A stretch of DNA of 40,939 nt from Rhizobium sp. Q54 (GTDB lineage Bacteria; Pseudomonadota; Alphaproteobacteria; Rhizobiales; Xanthobacteraceae): the NCBI GenBank assembly GCA_945861265.1, contig CAMAUC010000025.1, forward strand, positions 1-40,939, read 5' to 3'. The translations under genes were made by a program, and so were the position numbers. The notes beneath the pieces are model-generated. The model searched no databases. It saw only the letters and a program-made list of their open reading frames with translations, and was not told the origin of the DNA. This document shows, piece after piece, positions 17,180 to 24,419 of the stretch; position 1 is the stretch's first letter; each line of letters opens with the position of its first letter.

Positions 17180-17650
17180 TCAGCAAATCTCCGCCGCTGT
17201 CGCATCGAGTACGCGCACCAGATCGGCGGGCGAAAGCTCGACCTGCAGCCCGCGCCGTCCGCCATTGGCGACGATCAGCGGAAACGCCATTGCAGATTGT
17301 TCGATGAAGACCCGTGCGCGTTTTTTCTGGCCGAAGGCCGAAATACCCCCGACGTGATAGCCGGTGATGCGCTCGGCTTCGGCGGCCGGCAGCATGGCGC
17401 AGCTTTTAGCGCCGGCGGCCTGCGCGAGTCTTTTCAAGTTCACTTCGCGGTCGGACGGCGCGAGAACACAGATCACGTCGTTGCCGGCCTTCGCCATCAA
17501 GGTCTTGAGCAAACGCGCGGGCTCGATGCCGAGTGCCTCGGCCGCCTGCATGCCGATGCGCGCGGCGTTCGGGTCGTAATCGTATTCGTGGAGCTTGAAG
17601 GCGACGCCAGCCTTCTCAAGCGCGAGCGTCGCGGGCGTGGATTTGGCCAT
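17180..17650 (-). CDS. ybaK: Cys-tRNA(Pro)/Cys-tRNA(Cys) deacylase, YbaK type
   Basis: 156 residues from the ATG at 17650; a TTG one codon earlier is an alternative. Hydrolyses misacylated Cys-tRNA(Pro). Family landmarks: LLKTLMAK with the conserved Lys, VICVLAPSDREVNLKRLA, the GYHVGGISAFGQKK segment and IVANGGRRGLQVELSPADL near the end. It starts 9 bp after the gshA stop, so the two genes form an operon. Confidence 0.93.
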   Translation of the reverse strand: MAKSTPATLALEKAGVAFKLHEYDYDPNAARIGMQAAEALGIEPARLLKTLMAKAGNDVICVLAPSDREVNLKRLAQAAGAKSCAMLPAAEAERITGYHVGGISAFGQKKRARVFIEQSAMAFPLIVANGGRRGLQVELSPADLVRVLDATAAEIC

Positions 17651-17659
17651 CAAAGGACC

Positions 17660-19030
17660 CTAATACACATACTCTTCAAAAATCGGCTCGACCGAACCTT
17701 TCCACTCGCCGTGGAATTTTTCCAGCAACTCCTCGGCCGGCGTGATGCCGCGCGCGATGCTCTCCTCGAGCGGCCGCAGGTAGCGCGTCTCGTCGCGGCC
17801 GTTCTTGTCGAAGAACTTGCGCCGCGCCAGACCGCGCGATGCAAAGCGCAAGGTCTCCTGCGCCAAAGTCAGCATGTTGTGGCCGCGAATCTCGGCGCGG
17901 AAGCCGAGCTTCGGCACGTCGTCGCGCAACTTCTGGCGCTCTTCCGCCGTCCATGTCTTGACCATATCCCAGCAGGCGTCGAGCGATACATCGTCATAGA
18001 ACAGCCCGACCCAGAAGGCGGTGAGCGATGGCAAGCGCCGCCACGGTCCGCCATCGGCGCCGCGCATTTCCAGATAACGCTTGAGCCGCACCTCGGGAAA
18101 AATCGTCGACAGATGATTGGCCCAATCGGACATGGTCGGCCGCTCGCCCAGCAAAGCGTCGAGCTTGCCGGCAAAGAAATCGCGGAACGATTTGCCGGCG
18201 ACGTCGATATAGGTGTCGCCGCGCTTGACGAAATACATCGGCACGTCGAGCGCGTAATCGACATAGCGCTCGAAGCCCATGCCGTCTTCAAAAGCAAACG
18301 GCATCATGCCGGCGCGGTTGTTGTCAGTGTCGCGCCAGATTTCCGAGCGCATCGACAGAAGACCGTTCGGCTTGCCTTCGGTGAACGGCGAATTGGCGAA
18401 CAGCGCGGTGGCCACCGGCTGCAAGGCCAGCGAGACGCGCAGCTTCTTGACCATGTCGGCTTCCGACGAGAAGTCGAGGTTCGCCTGCACCGTACAGGTG
18501 CGGTACATCATGTCGAGGCCGCGCGTGCCGACCTTCGGCATGTAGTTGGTCATGATCTTGTAGCGGCTCTTCGGCATCACCGGAATTTCGGCGCTGCTCC
18601 AGTTCGGCGTCATGCCCAGCCCGAGGAAGCCTATCCCCAGGGGTTTAGCCACTTCGCGCACCTGCGCCAGATGCGCCATCAGCTCGGCCGCGGTCTGGTG
18701 CACGGTTTCGACCGGCGCGCCGGACAGTTCGAACTGGCCGCCCGGCTCCAGCGAAATGGCGCCGCCGCCGGTGACGTCGAAAAGGCCGATGATGTTCTCG
18801 CCGTCCATGATCGGCTCCCAGCCGAGCAGGCCGTGCATGCCTTCAAGGATGGCGTGGATGCTCTTGGCGCCGGCATAGGGCACAGGCCGGTGCCCATCGA
18901 TCGTGAACACGAATTTCTCGTGTTCGGTGCCGACACGAAACTGCGCCTTCGGCTTGTTGCCCGCCTCGAACCACGCGACGAGTTCGTCGCGGGTCTCAAT
19001 CGGGGTCATATCGATCTGGTCGCGCGCCAT
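17660..19030 (-). CDS. gshA: Glutamate-cysteine ligase (plant/EgtA-type)
   Basis: 456 residues, the length of the alphaproteobacterial/plant class rather than the E. coli class. Makes gamma-glutamylcysteine, the first step of glutathione synthesis. Diagnostic regions are RVGTEHEKFVF at about 32-42 (ATP/Glu site), the GGQFELSGAP segment, MMYRTCTVQANLDFSSEADMV and RYLEMRGADGG. Upstream gene of an operon with ybaK. Glutathione is also relevant to the neighbouring arsenate reductases, although these look thioredoxin-type. Confidence 0.96.
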   Translation of the reverse strand: MARDQIDMTPIETRDELVAWFEAGNKPKAQFRVGTEHEKFVFTIDGHRPVPYAGAKSIHAILEGMHGLLGWEPIMDGENIIGLFDVTGGGAISLEPGGQFELSGAPVETVHQTAAELMAHLAQVREVAKPLGIGFLGLGMTPNWSSAEIPVMPKSRYKIMTNYMPKVGTRGLDMMYRTCTVQANLDFSSEADMVKKLRVSLALQPVATALFANSPFTEGKPNGLLSMRSEIWRDTDNNRAGMMPFAFEDGMGFERYVDYALDVPMYFVKRGDTYIDVAGKSFRDFFAGKLDALLGERPTMSDWANHLSTIFPEVRLKRYLEMRGADGGPWRRLPSLTAFWVGLFYDDVSLDACWDMVKTWTAEERQKLRDDVPKLGFRAEIRGHNMLTLAQETLRFASRGLARRKFFDKNGRDETRYLRPLEESIARGITPAEELLEKFHGEWKGSVEPIFEEYVY

Positions 19031-19121
19031 ACAGGATGCTTGCTTTTAAAGGTCGCCAAAAGAGCCGGGACCTTAAACATGGGGCGCGCAAAAGGGCAAT
19101 GCGAGAGGTCTCAAGCCGGAT

Positions 19122-19799
19122 TCAGGGCCGCTTGACGTTTTCGCGGGGCCAAAGCAGGCCGCCCGCGGCGAGCGCCACCAGCATGCCGACCAGTTGGGCG
19201 GCGATGAAGGCCGGTACGCCCACAGGCGCTATCCCGGCGAAGGTATCCGACAGGGCCCGCGCGATAGTCACCGCCGGATTGGCGAACGAAGTCGAGGCGG
19301 TGAACCAATAGGCCGCGGTGATGTAAAGCCCGACCGCGTAAGCCACGGCTTGCGGCGCTTTCGCCACGCATCCGAGGATCGTCAGCAGCAGGCCAAAAGT
19401 GGCGACCGCTTCGGCGAACCACTGCGCCGGGCCGCTGCGCACATGGGCGGAGAATTGCAGGATCGGCAATTCGAACATCGCATGCGCGGCAAAAACGCCA
19501 ACGACGCCGCCAACGATCTGCACGGCGATGTAAGCCGCAAGCTCGCGCCAGGGAAATTCGCCACGCAGGGCAAACGCAAGCGTGACAGCCGGATTGAAAT
19601 GCGCGCCGGATAGCGGACCAAAAATGAGAATGAGCACGACGAGAATAGCGCCGGTCGGCAGCGTATTGCCCAGGAGCGCAATGGCGACGTTACCGCCGGA
19701 CAGTCTCTCGGCCATGATGCCGGAGCCGACGACAGTCACGAGCAGCAAGGCGGTGCCGAGGGCTTCGGCGAACAGACGGCGGGATAGCGGTTCGCTCAC
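19122..19799 (-). CDS. aqpS: Aquaglyceroporin of the arsenic locus (AqpS type)
   Basis: 225 residues, MIP family, six membrane helices plus two half-helices. Two NPA boxes: HFNPAVT (NPA at 69-71) and FANPAVT (NPA at 174-176). The residue after the second NPA, almost always Arg in water and glycerol channels, is Val177, which removes the positive charge of the selectivity filter. The start is GTG at 19799, overlapping the arsC1 stop (GTGA). In Sinorhizobium, AqpS replaces an arsenite pump: arsenate is reduced to arsenite and leaks out through the channel. No acr3 or arsB gene is visible here, which fits that scheme. Confidence 0.9.
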   Translation of the reverse strand: MSEPLSRRLFAEALGTALLLVTVVGSGIMAERLSGGNVAIALLGNTLPTGAILVVLILIFGPLSGAHFNPAVTLAFALRGEFPWRELAAYIAVQIVGGVVGVFAAHAMFELPILQFSAHVRSGPAQWFAEAVATFGLLLTILGCVAKAPQAVAYAVGLYITAAYWFTASTSFANPAVTIARALSDTFAGIAPVGVPAFIAAQLVGMLVALAAGGLLWPRENVKRP

Positions 19800-20326
19800 G
19801 CCAATTCGCCCTTCGCCAACGCCGTCGCGCCTTCGGTCCCGCCGATGTCCTTGAGCCGTTTGGCAAGCACCAGTTTATCGAGCTTGTTGAGCGGCAGCGC
19901 GAGGAACAGCTCGATGCGGCGGTTCAGCATGCGATAGGCGTCCTTGAACGCCAGCGCGATTTCGGCGTCGCTGCCGGTCGCGGCGGCCGGATCGGGAATG
20001 CCCCAATGCGCCGTCATTGGTTGACCCGGCCAGATCGGGCACGATTCGCCGGCGGCGTCATCGCAGACAGTGAAGACGAAATCGAGCTTCGGCGCGCCGG
20101 CTTGCGCGAATTCGGCCCAGCTTTTCGAGCGCAGGCCGGTAACGTCGTGATTGAAGCCGCGCAGCAATTCCAGCGTGCGCGGATTGACCTCGCCCTTGGG
20201 ATGGCTGCCGGCACTGAACGCCTTGAAGCGCCCCTGCCCCAGGCGATTGAGAATCGCCTCGCCGATGATCGAACGCGCCGAATTGCCGGTGCAGAGGAAC
20301 AGAACGTTGAAAACATGGTCAGCCAT
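19796..20326 (-). CDS. arsC: Arsenate reductase, low-molecular-weight phosphatase fold (copy 1)
   Basis: 176 residues from the ATG at 20326, which has GGGTGAG upstream; a GTG at 20332 is possible. Reduces arsenate to arsenite. P-loop Cys12-x5-Arg18 (LCTGNSAR); the resolving pair is Cys88 and Cys96 (CDDAAGESC), so the enzyme is probably of the thioredoxin-dependent three-cysteine class. Longer than the minimal class (about 131), with a C-terminal helical extension. The start lies inside the last codons of arsR (8-bp overlap) and the stop overlaps aqpS, so arsR-arsC-aqpS is tightly coupled. Confidence 0.93.
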   Translation of the reverse strand: MADHVFNVLFLCTGNSARSIIGEAILNRLGQGRFKAFSAGSHPKGEVNPRTLELLRGFNHDVTGLRSKSWAEFAQAGAPKLDFVFTVCDDAAGESCPIWPGQPMTAHWGIPDPAAATGSDAEIALAFKDAYRMLNRRIELFLALPLNKLDKLVLAKRLKDIGGTEGATALAKGELA

Positions 20327-20687
20327 TGGCACTCACCCTTTTGGTTCGCGGCGCGCCGCAACTTGAGTTGAAATTCTCGACCACAGGCGCGCAGATCTTA
20401 GGATTGCCGCCGCAGCAGTCGCGCAGCATGAAGTCGATCAGGCCGAGAAAGCCGTCGAGATTGGCGCGGTAGTTCATCGAGCGGCCGTCGCGCGTCACCG
20501 AAATCAGGCCGCCGCGCATGAGCGCCGCCAGATGCGTCGACATGGTGTTGTGCGGCACCCTGCAGAAGGCGGCGATGTCGCCGGCCGGCAAACCGTCCGG
20601 ATGCGCGGCGACCAGCTTGCGAAACGCCTTGAGCCGCGTTGGCTGGGCGAGCGCTGAAAAGGCAGCCTGCGATTTCTTGGCGTCCAT
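20319..20687 (-). CDS. arsR: ArsR/SmtB-family arsenic-responsive repressor
   Basis: About 122 residues if translation starts at the ATG at 20687 (MDAKKSQAAFSALAQPTRLK, the family's normal beginning). In-frame ATGs at 20702 and 20714 also exist, but 20714 lies within 2-3 nt of the predicted transcription start and inside the operator-like dyad. Winged helix: ALAQPTRLKAFRKLV, then the recognition helix VPHNTMSTHLAALMRGGLI. A C-terminal cysteine set CCGGNPKIC (C91, C92, C99) is placed as in the ArsR subtype that binds As(III) near the C-terminus, not at the classic ELCVC site of plasmid R773 ArsR. First gene of the arsR-arsC-aqpS operon. Confidence 0.92.
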   Translation of the reverse strand: MDAKKSQAAFSALAQPTRLKAFRKLVAAHPDGLPAGDIAAFCRVPHNTMSTHLAALMRGGLISVTRDGRSMNYRANLDGFLGLIDFMLRDCCGGNPKICAPVVENFNSSCGAPRTKRVSANG

Positions 20688-20703
20688 TTTCGATACGTCC
20701 ATC

Positions 20704-20732
20704 TGTCGAGACATATCGACATATTATGACAG
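20704..20732 (-). promoter_or_regulatory. arsR promoter with operator-like dyad
   Basis: Minus-strand promoter: -35 TTGCCG, 16-bp spacer, -10 CATAAT at 20728-20723. Just downstream lies a perfect dyad TGTCGA-N6-TCGACA (20704-20721), a plausible ArsR operator covering the start of transcription. The block 20711-20732 matches 16 of 22 positions with 21341-21362 in front of the second arsC. Confidence 0.6.
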
Positions 20733-20782
20733 CCGGATGACGGCCGGCAAGAGCCCGGCCGCGACCGTTGTGAAATTGTGGA

Positions 20783-21307
20783 TCAGCCGGTTTTGGCCAT
20801 CGCGGTGGCGCCGTCGGTGTGGCCGATGTCCTTGAGGCGCGCGGTCACAACGAGCTTGTCCAGCTTGTCGATCGGGATCGCCAGCAGCAGATCGATGCGG
20901 CGCTTGAGCATGCCGTAGGCTTCGTCGAAGGCGACGGCGACTTCGGCTTCGCTGCCCTGCGCCTTGACCGGATCGGGAATGCCCCAGTGCGCCAGCATCG
21001 GCTCGCCCGGCCAGACCGGGCAGGTTTCACCGGCCGCGTCGTCGCAAACCGTGATGACAAAATCGAGCTTCTCGCCCTTCGCACTGGCGAACTCGTCCCA
21101 GCTCTTTGATCGCAGGTCCGAAACGTCATGGCCGGCGGCCGTCAGAACCTTCACCGTGTGCGGGTTGACCTCGCCCTTCGCCGTGGTGCCGGCGCTGAAC
21201 GCCTTGAACTTGCCTTTGCCGAGATCGTTGAGGATGGCCTCGCTCATGATCGACCGCGCGGAATTGCCGCTGCACAGGAACAGAACGTTGTAGATGCGGT
21301 CAGCCAT
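20783..21307 (-). CDS. arsC: Arsenate reductase, low-molecular-weight phosphatase fold (copy 2)
   Basis: 174 residues from the ATG at 21307 (GGGGGA six bases upstream; the ATG at 21313 lies too close to that site). Same architecture as copy 1: P-loop Cys12-x5-Arg18 (LCSGNSAR) and the pair Cys88/Cys96. By eye about two thirds of residues are identical to copy 1, with no gaps over the first 100. It is a separate transcription unit upstream of arsR, facing the same way, with its own ArsR-type promoter element. Confidence 0.93.
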   Translation of the reverse strand: MADRIYNVLFLCSGNSARSIMSEAILNDLGKGKFKAFSAGTTAKGEVNPHTVKVLTAAGHDVSDLRSKSWDEFASAKGEKLDFVITVCDDAAGETCPVWPGEPMLAHWGIPDPVKAQGSEAEVAVAFDEAYGMLKRRIDLLLAIPIDKLDKLVVTARLKDIGHTDGATAMAKTG

Positions 21308-21340
21308 GGACATTCCCCCAAACGCGCAAGCGGTAGCGTG

Positions 21341-21362
21341 ATGTATCGGCGATTTATGACAG
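21341..21362 (-). promoter_or_regulatory. Second ars promoter element (arsC copy 2)
   Basis: 16 of 22 bases match the arsR promoter block at 20711-20732, including an identical nine-base run TTATGACAG (plus-strand reading). It contains a CATAAA -10-like hexamer on the minus strand with TTTGGC 16 bp upstream. The perfect dyad of the arsR site is not kept, so ArsR binding here may be weaker. Confidence 0.5.
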
Positions 21363-21479
21363 TGCGGTGACTACGCCAAAGCGCCGAATAGACGTGCCTA
21401 TTCGCCCCTGTTGTTTGACGGCCCGGGGGAGCCGAAGTCCGATGCCCGCCCAACAAGAAGAGGGCGCGCGGAACGCCAA

Positions 21480-21870
21480 GGGTCCGGGAGGACCCACGGG
21501 CCTCGACGCCTCACGACATCGAGGCTTGTCGAGTGTAGATAACCGCAAGTCCGCCAAGTCCTGGCGTCCCGCGCAGCAGTGTTCTGGCTTGCTCCGTTCC
21601 GCCCCCGGTGGACTGACCTTTTCAGGCTGCCTCTTGCTTTAGGCTCACCTTTCCACCGCAGCGGGACCCTGCAAAATGCGCGGGCATTCCGATAAATGCC
21701 GGGCGATTGCCTTCGGGGGTCCCAGTGACGCGCGGCTGGCGCGCCGGGACGAAGCGGCTTGGACCGCCGGTTTCGGGATCTGGCGCCGCATCTCCGACGC
21801 CCCCGACCGGCCACCGCTCCCCGCCCCGCATCTGAAGATGCTGTACAGACACCCCTCATTGGGGCGGGAT
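21480..21870 (-). ncRNA. Candidate structured non-coding RNA (no family recognised)
   Basis: About 390 nt downstream of the strong promoter at 21877-21905. Hairpins that can be seen directly: CCCC/GGGG at 21852-21864; GCATCT-GA-AGATGC at 21828-21841; a two-part stem with GTCCC/GGGAC and GCGCG/CGCGC at 21719-21750; GGCATT/AATGCC at 21683-21700; GGTGGA/TCCACC enclosing 21607-21657; CTCGAC-GCCTC/GAGGC-GTCGAG at 21502-21533; and GGGTCC/GGACCC at 21480-21495, which may end it. The size is in the range of tmRNA precursors or RNase P RNA, but I found no tag frame (ANDN type), no TpsiC-like arm and no RNase P core, so those names are not used. No protein-coding frame here looks real. It could also be a long 5' leader of arsC copy 2. 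Confidence 0.35.
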
Positions 21871-21876
21871 TCCTAG

Positions 21877-21905
21877 TATATAGTCCTAGGATAAAATACA
21901 GTCAA
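21877..21905 (-). promoter_or_regulatory. Near-consensus sigma-70 promoter facing the gene-free interval
   Basis: On the minus strand: TTGACT (21905-21900), a 17-bp spacer, TATATA (21882-21877). Predicted start near 21870. The spacer and -10 include a near-palindrome, CCTAGGACTATATACTAGG. This is the strongest promoter-like sequence in the window and points away from the helicase gene. Confidence 0.65.
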
Positions 21906-21932
21906 GCGGCTTTTTCAAGAAAGGCTTGGTGG

Positions 21933-21955
21933 ATGCCCGGGCAAAGCGCGGGCAT
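21933..21955. repeat. REP-like palindrome
   Basis: ATGCCCG / CGGGCAT, 7-bp arms around GGCAAAGCG, followed by GACGG. The same ATGCCCGG core as the palindrome at 7632-7666. Confidence 0.45.
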
Positions 21956-22072
21956 GACGGTGACGTGTGGACAGAGCGATAAAACCGCCTTCTACACGCC
22001 GAAGTTCACATTTCGTTCTTTTCCATTGCGCTGCGATGCTTTATTGCTTCGCGACATGACCCGGTTTGCCTC

Positions 22073-23179
22073 ATGACGCAGTTTACCCCGCACCAGGACG
22101 ATGCCCTGAAAGCCGTCGCCGACTGGCTCAAGGCCAAGCCGGGCACCGGCAACACGCCGCAGGTGTTCCGGCTGTTTGGATACGCCGGCACCGGCAAGAC
22201 CACGCTCGCCACGCATATCGCCGACGCGGTCGATGGCGAGGTCAAGTTCGCGGCCTTCACCGGCAAGGCGGCCTCGGTGATGCGCGGTAAAGGCTGCCGC
22301 GACGCCACCACGATCCATTCGCTGATCTATCGCGCCCGCGAAAGCGGCGAGGAAATTCCGAGCTTCGATCTGTGGGACCAGGCGCCGGCCTCCAAGGCCG
22401 AGTTGATCATCATCGACGAGTGCTCAATGGTCGATGCCGAACTCGGCCGCGACCTGCTGTCGTTCGGCGTGCCGCTTCTGGTGATCGGCGATCCGGCGCA
22501 ATTGCCGCCGATCCAGGGCGGCGGCTTTTTCACCGAGCACGAACCGGACGCGATGCTGACCGAGGTGCACCGGCAGGCACGCGACAATCCGATCGTGCGG
22601 CTGTCGATGGACATTCGCGCCGGCGATTATCTCGAGCCGGGGCAATACGGCGAAAGCCAGGTGGTGCTGAAGGCCGACCTCGATCCGCAGCGCGTGTTGG
22701 AGGCCGACCAGGTGCTGGTCGGGCGAAACAATACGCGCCGCGCCTATAACCAGCGCATGCGCCAGCGCCGCGGCTTCACCGACACGATGCCGGAAGCCGG
22801 CGACAAGTTGGTGTGCCTGCGCAACAACCGCAAGAAAGGCCTGTTCAACGGCGGCCTGTGGAGCGTGAAAGAGCGCGGCGCCAAGAAGGGCATCATGACG
22901 ATGCGGCTTCTGCCCGACGACGAGACCGCGACGCGCGGCGTCAAGGTGTCGGTGCGGCCGGAATGCTTTGTCGGCGGCCTCGAGCAGCTCGACTGGCCGC
23001 GCCGCAAACCTTACGACGAATTCGACTACGGCTATGTGCTGACCGTGCACAAGTCGCAGGGCTCGCAATGGGACGATGTCGTGCTGTTCGACGAGTCGTT
23101 TGCGTTTTCGGAGAGCCGGGAGAGATGGCTCTATACCGGCGTCACCCGCGCGGCGAAGCGGCTGACGATTGTGATGTAG
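22073..23179 (+). CDS. RecD/Dda-like SF1B DNA helicase
   Basis: 368 residues. 5'-3' DNA helicase of the compact RecD2/Dda type. Motifs in order: Walker A GYAGTGKT at 36-43, Walker B IIIDECSM (Asp115, Glu116), motif III VIGDPAQLPPI, motif V TVHKSQGSQWDDVVL and motif VI YTGVTRAAKRL at the C-terminus. It lacks the RecD2 N-terminal HhH domains and is closer in size to phage Dda, but no phage genes lie nearby and codon use looks native. The 3' end overlaps the convergent MFS gene by 38 bp. Confidence 0.9.
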   Translation: MTQFTPHQDDALKAVADWLKAKPGTGNTPQVFRLFGYAGTGKTTLATHIADAVDGEVKFAAFTGKAASVMRGKGCRDATTIHSLIYRARESGEEIPSFDLWDQAPASKAELIIIDECSMVDAELGRDLLSFGVPLLVIGDPAQLPPIQGGGFFTEHEPDAMLTEVHRQARDNPIVRLSMDIRAGDYLEPGQYGESQVVLKADLDPQRVLEADQVLVGRNNTRRAYNQRMRQRRGFTDTMPEAGDKLVCLRNNRKKGLFNGGLWSVKERGAKKGIMTMRLLPDDETATRGVKVSVRPECFVGGLEQLDWPRRKPYDEFDYGYVLTVHKSQGSQWDDVVLFDESFAFSESRERWLYTGVTRAAKRLTIVM

Positions 23180-24380
23180 ATTTCCAAGTCCGCCATCGAA
23201 CGAAGGGCAGCGCCGCAAGCGCCACCGCGGTGAACGCCGCGCCGGCGAGAAATGTGCCGGCCGGCCCGGTGACATCCCAAAGCGACCCGGCGATGATGCT
23301 GGCAGCCAGCATGGCAACGCCGCTGACGAGATTGAACACGCCGAAGGCGGTGCCGCGCAGCTCCTCGGGCGCCGCATCGGCGACCAGCGCGGCGAGCGGC
23401 CCTTGCGTCAGACCCATATGGAGGCCCCAGAGCGCCACGCCGATCATCACGGCACTGACGCCGTCGGCTATGGCCAGCACGAGGTCGGCAAGAATCAACA
23501 ATGCGAAGCCGACGGTGACGACGCCGTAACGGCCGATGCGGTCGGAGAGCGCGCCGGCCGGCCAGGCCGTGAACGTATAGACGATGTTCATGACAACCAG
23601 CACGATCGGCACAAGCGATACCGGCAAGCCGACGGACTGCGCGCGCAGCAACAGGAAGGCCTCGCTGAACCGCGCCATCGTAAAGATGGCGGCGACAGCT
23701 ACGATCATCCAATAGGTCCGGCTGAGACGGCCAAGTTCCTTGCGCGAAAGCGGCGCGCGCACGGTGCGCAGGCCGGGCGGCCGTTCCGGTTCGCGCACGC
23801 CGAAGACGATGATGGCTACCGAGATGAAGGCCGGAATAACCGCGATCCAGAACACGGCGGTAAAATTGCTGGCGAAGGCGGCCATAAATACAATGGCCAG
23901 CAAGGGGCCGAGTACCGCGCCGATCGTATCCAGCGATTGCCGCAGACCATAGGCGCTGCCGCGCAATCCGGCCGGCGTGAGATCGGCGATCAGCGCGTCG
24001 CGCGGCGCACCACGAATGCCCTTGCCGACGCGGTCGACGAAACGCGCCGCCACCAGCCAGCCAATACCCGATGCCAGCGGAAATATCGGCTTGGTCATAG
24101 CGGCCAAGCCATAGCCGAAGGCCGCAAGCCATTTTCGCTTGCCGAGGTAATCGCTCAGCGCGCCGGAGAATATTTTCGTGATCGAGGCGGTGGCCTCGGC
24201 GATGCCCTCGATAATGCCGACGGTCAAGGTCGAGGTGCCGAGAACCGTAACCAGATACAGCGGCAGCAGCGCATGGATCATCTCGGACGAGACATCCATG
24301 AACATCGATACCAAGCCGAGCGCCCAGACACTGCCTGGAATCTCGCGCCACCGCAGAAGTGAGCGGGGTTGTTCGGGCAT
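23142..24380 (-). CDS. MFS transporter
   Basis: 412 residues from the ATG at 24380 (a GTG one codon earlier is possible). Twelve hydrophobic helices with the MFS loop motifs KIFSGALSDYLGKRKWLAAFGYGL (2-3 loop) and DRVGKGIRGAPRDALIADLTP. The latter motif resembles multidrug/sugar efflux-type MFS proteins often found in alphaproteobacteria. Substrate unknown. It lies 39 bp downstream of the fadJ-like gene on the same strand, so read-through from the beta-oxidation operon is possible. Its last 38 bp overlap the helicase gene. Confidence 0.88.
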   Translation of the reverse strand: MPEQPRSLLRWREIPGSVWALGLVSMFMDVSSEMIHALLPLYLVTVLGTSTLTVGIIEGIAEATASITKIFSGALSDYLGKRKWLAAFGYGLAAMTKPIFPLASGIGWLVAARFVDRVGKGIRGAPRDALIADLTPAGLRGSAYGLRQSLDTIGAVLGPLLAIVFMAAFASNFTAVFWIAVIPAFISVAIIVFGVREPERPPGLRTVRAPLSRKELGRLSRTYWMIVAVAAIFTMARFSEAFLLLRAQSVGLPVSLVPIVLVVMNIVYTFTAWPAGALSDRIGRYGVVTVGFALLILADLVLAIADGVSAVMIGVALWGLHMGLTQGPLAALVADAAPEELRGTAFGVFNLVSGVAMLAASIIAGSLWDVTGPAGTFLAGAAFTAVALAALPFVRWRTWKSTSQSSAASPRG

Positions 24381-24419
24381 CACACCTCGCTCTTACGCCG
24401 GCTTACAGAGGCTAGAAGC

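Larger units (their letters stand above)
21308..22072. other. 765-bp gene-free interval between arsC copy 2 and the helicase gene
   Basis: Holds the second ars promoter element, the candidate ncRNA and its promoter, and a short REP-like palindrome at 21933-21955. Open frames in it are short, unlike any family I know, and run through the hairpins. No tRNA is visible. The last 110 bp before 22073 is the likely helicase promoter. Confidence 0.7.

Noticed and set aside
17084-19135. 683-residue open frame opposite gshA and ybaK
   Set aside because: Same cause; GshA and YbaK on the minus strand carry clear family signatures.
21841-21848. CTGTACAG as a regulator site
   Set aside because: An 8-bp palindrome of this kind is too short to assign to any regulator.
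21622-21852. 76-residue minus-strand frame in the gene-free interval
   Set aside because: It runs through several strong hairpins, has no ribosome site and no recognised domain; more likely an RNA or leader.
21480-21870. tmRNA or RNase P RNA
   Set aside because: Size and promoter would fit, but no ANDN-type tag frame, no TpsiC-like arm and no GAGGAAAGTCC-type RNase P core could be found on either strand.
22073-23179. Phage or defence island because of the Dda-like helicase
   Set aside because: No integrase, nuclease, methylase or phage gene nearby, and neighbours are ordinary metabolic genes.
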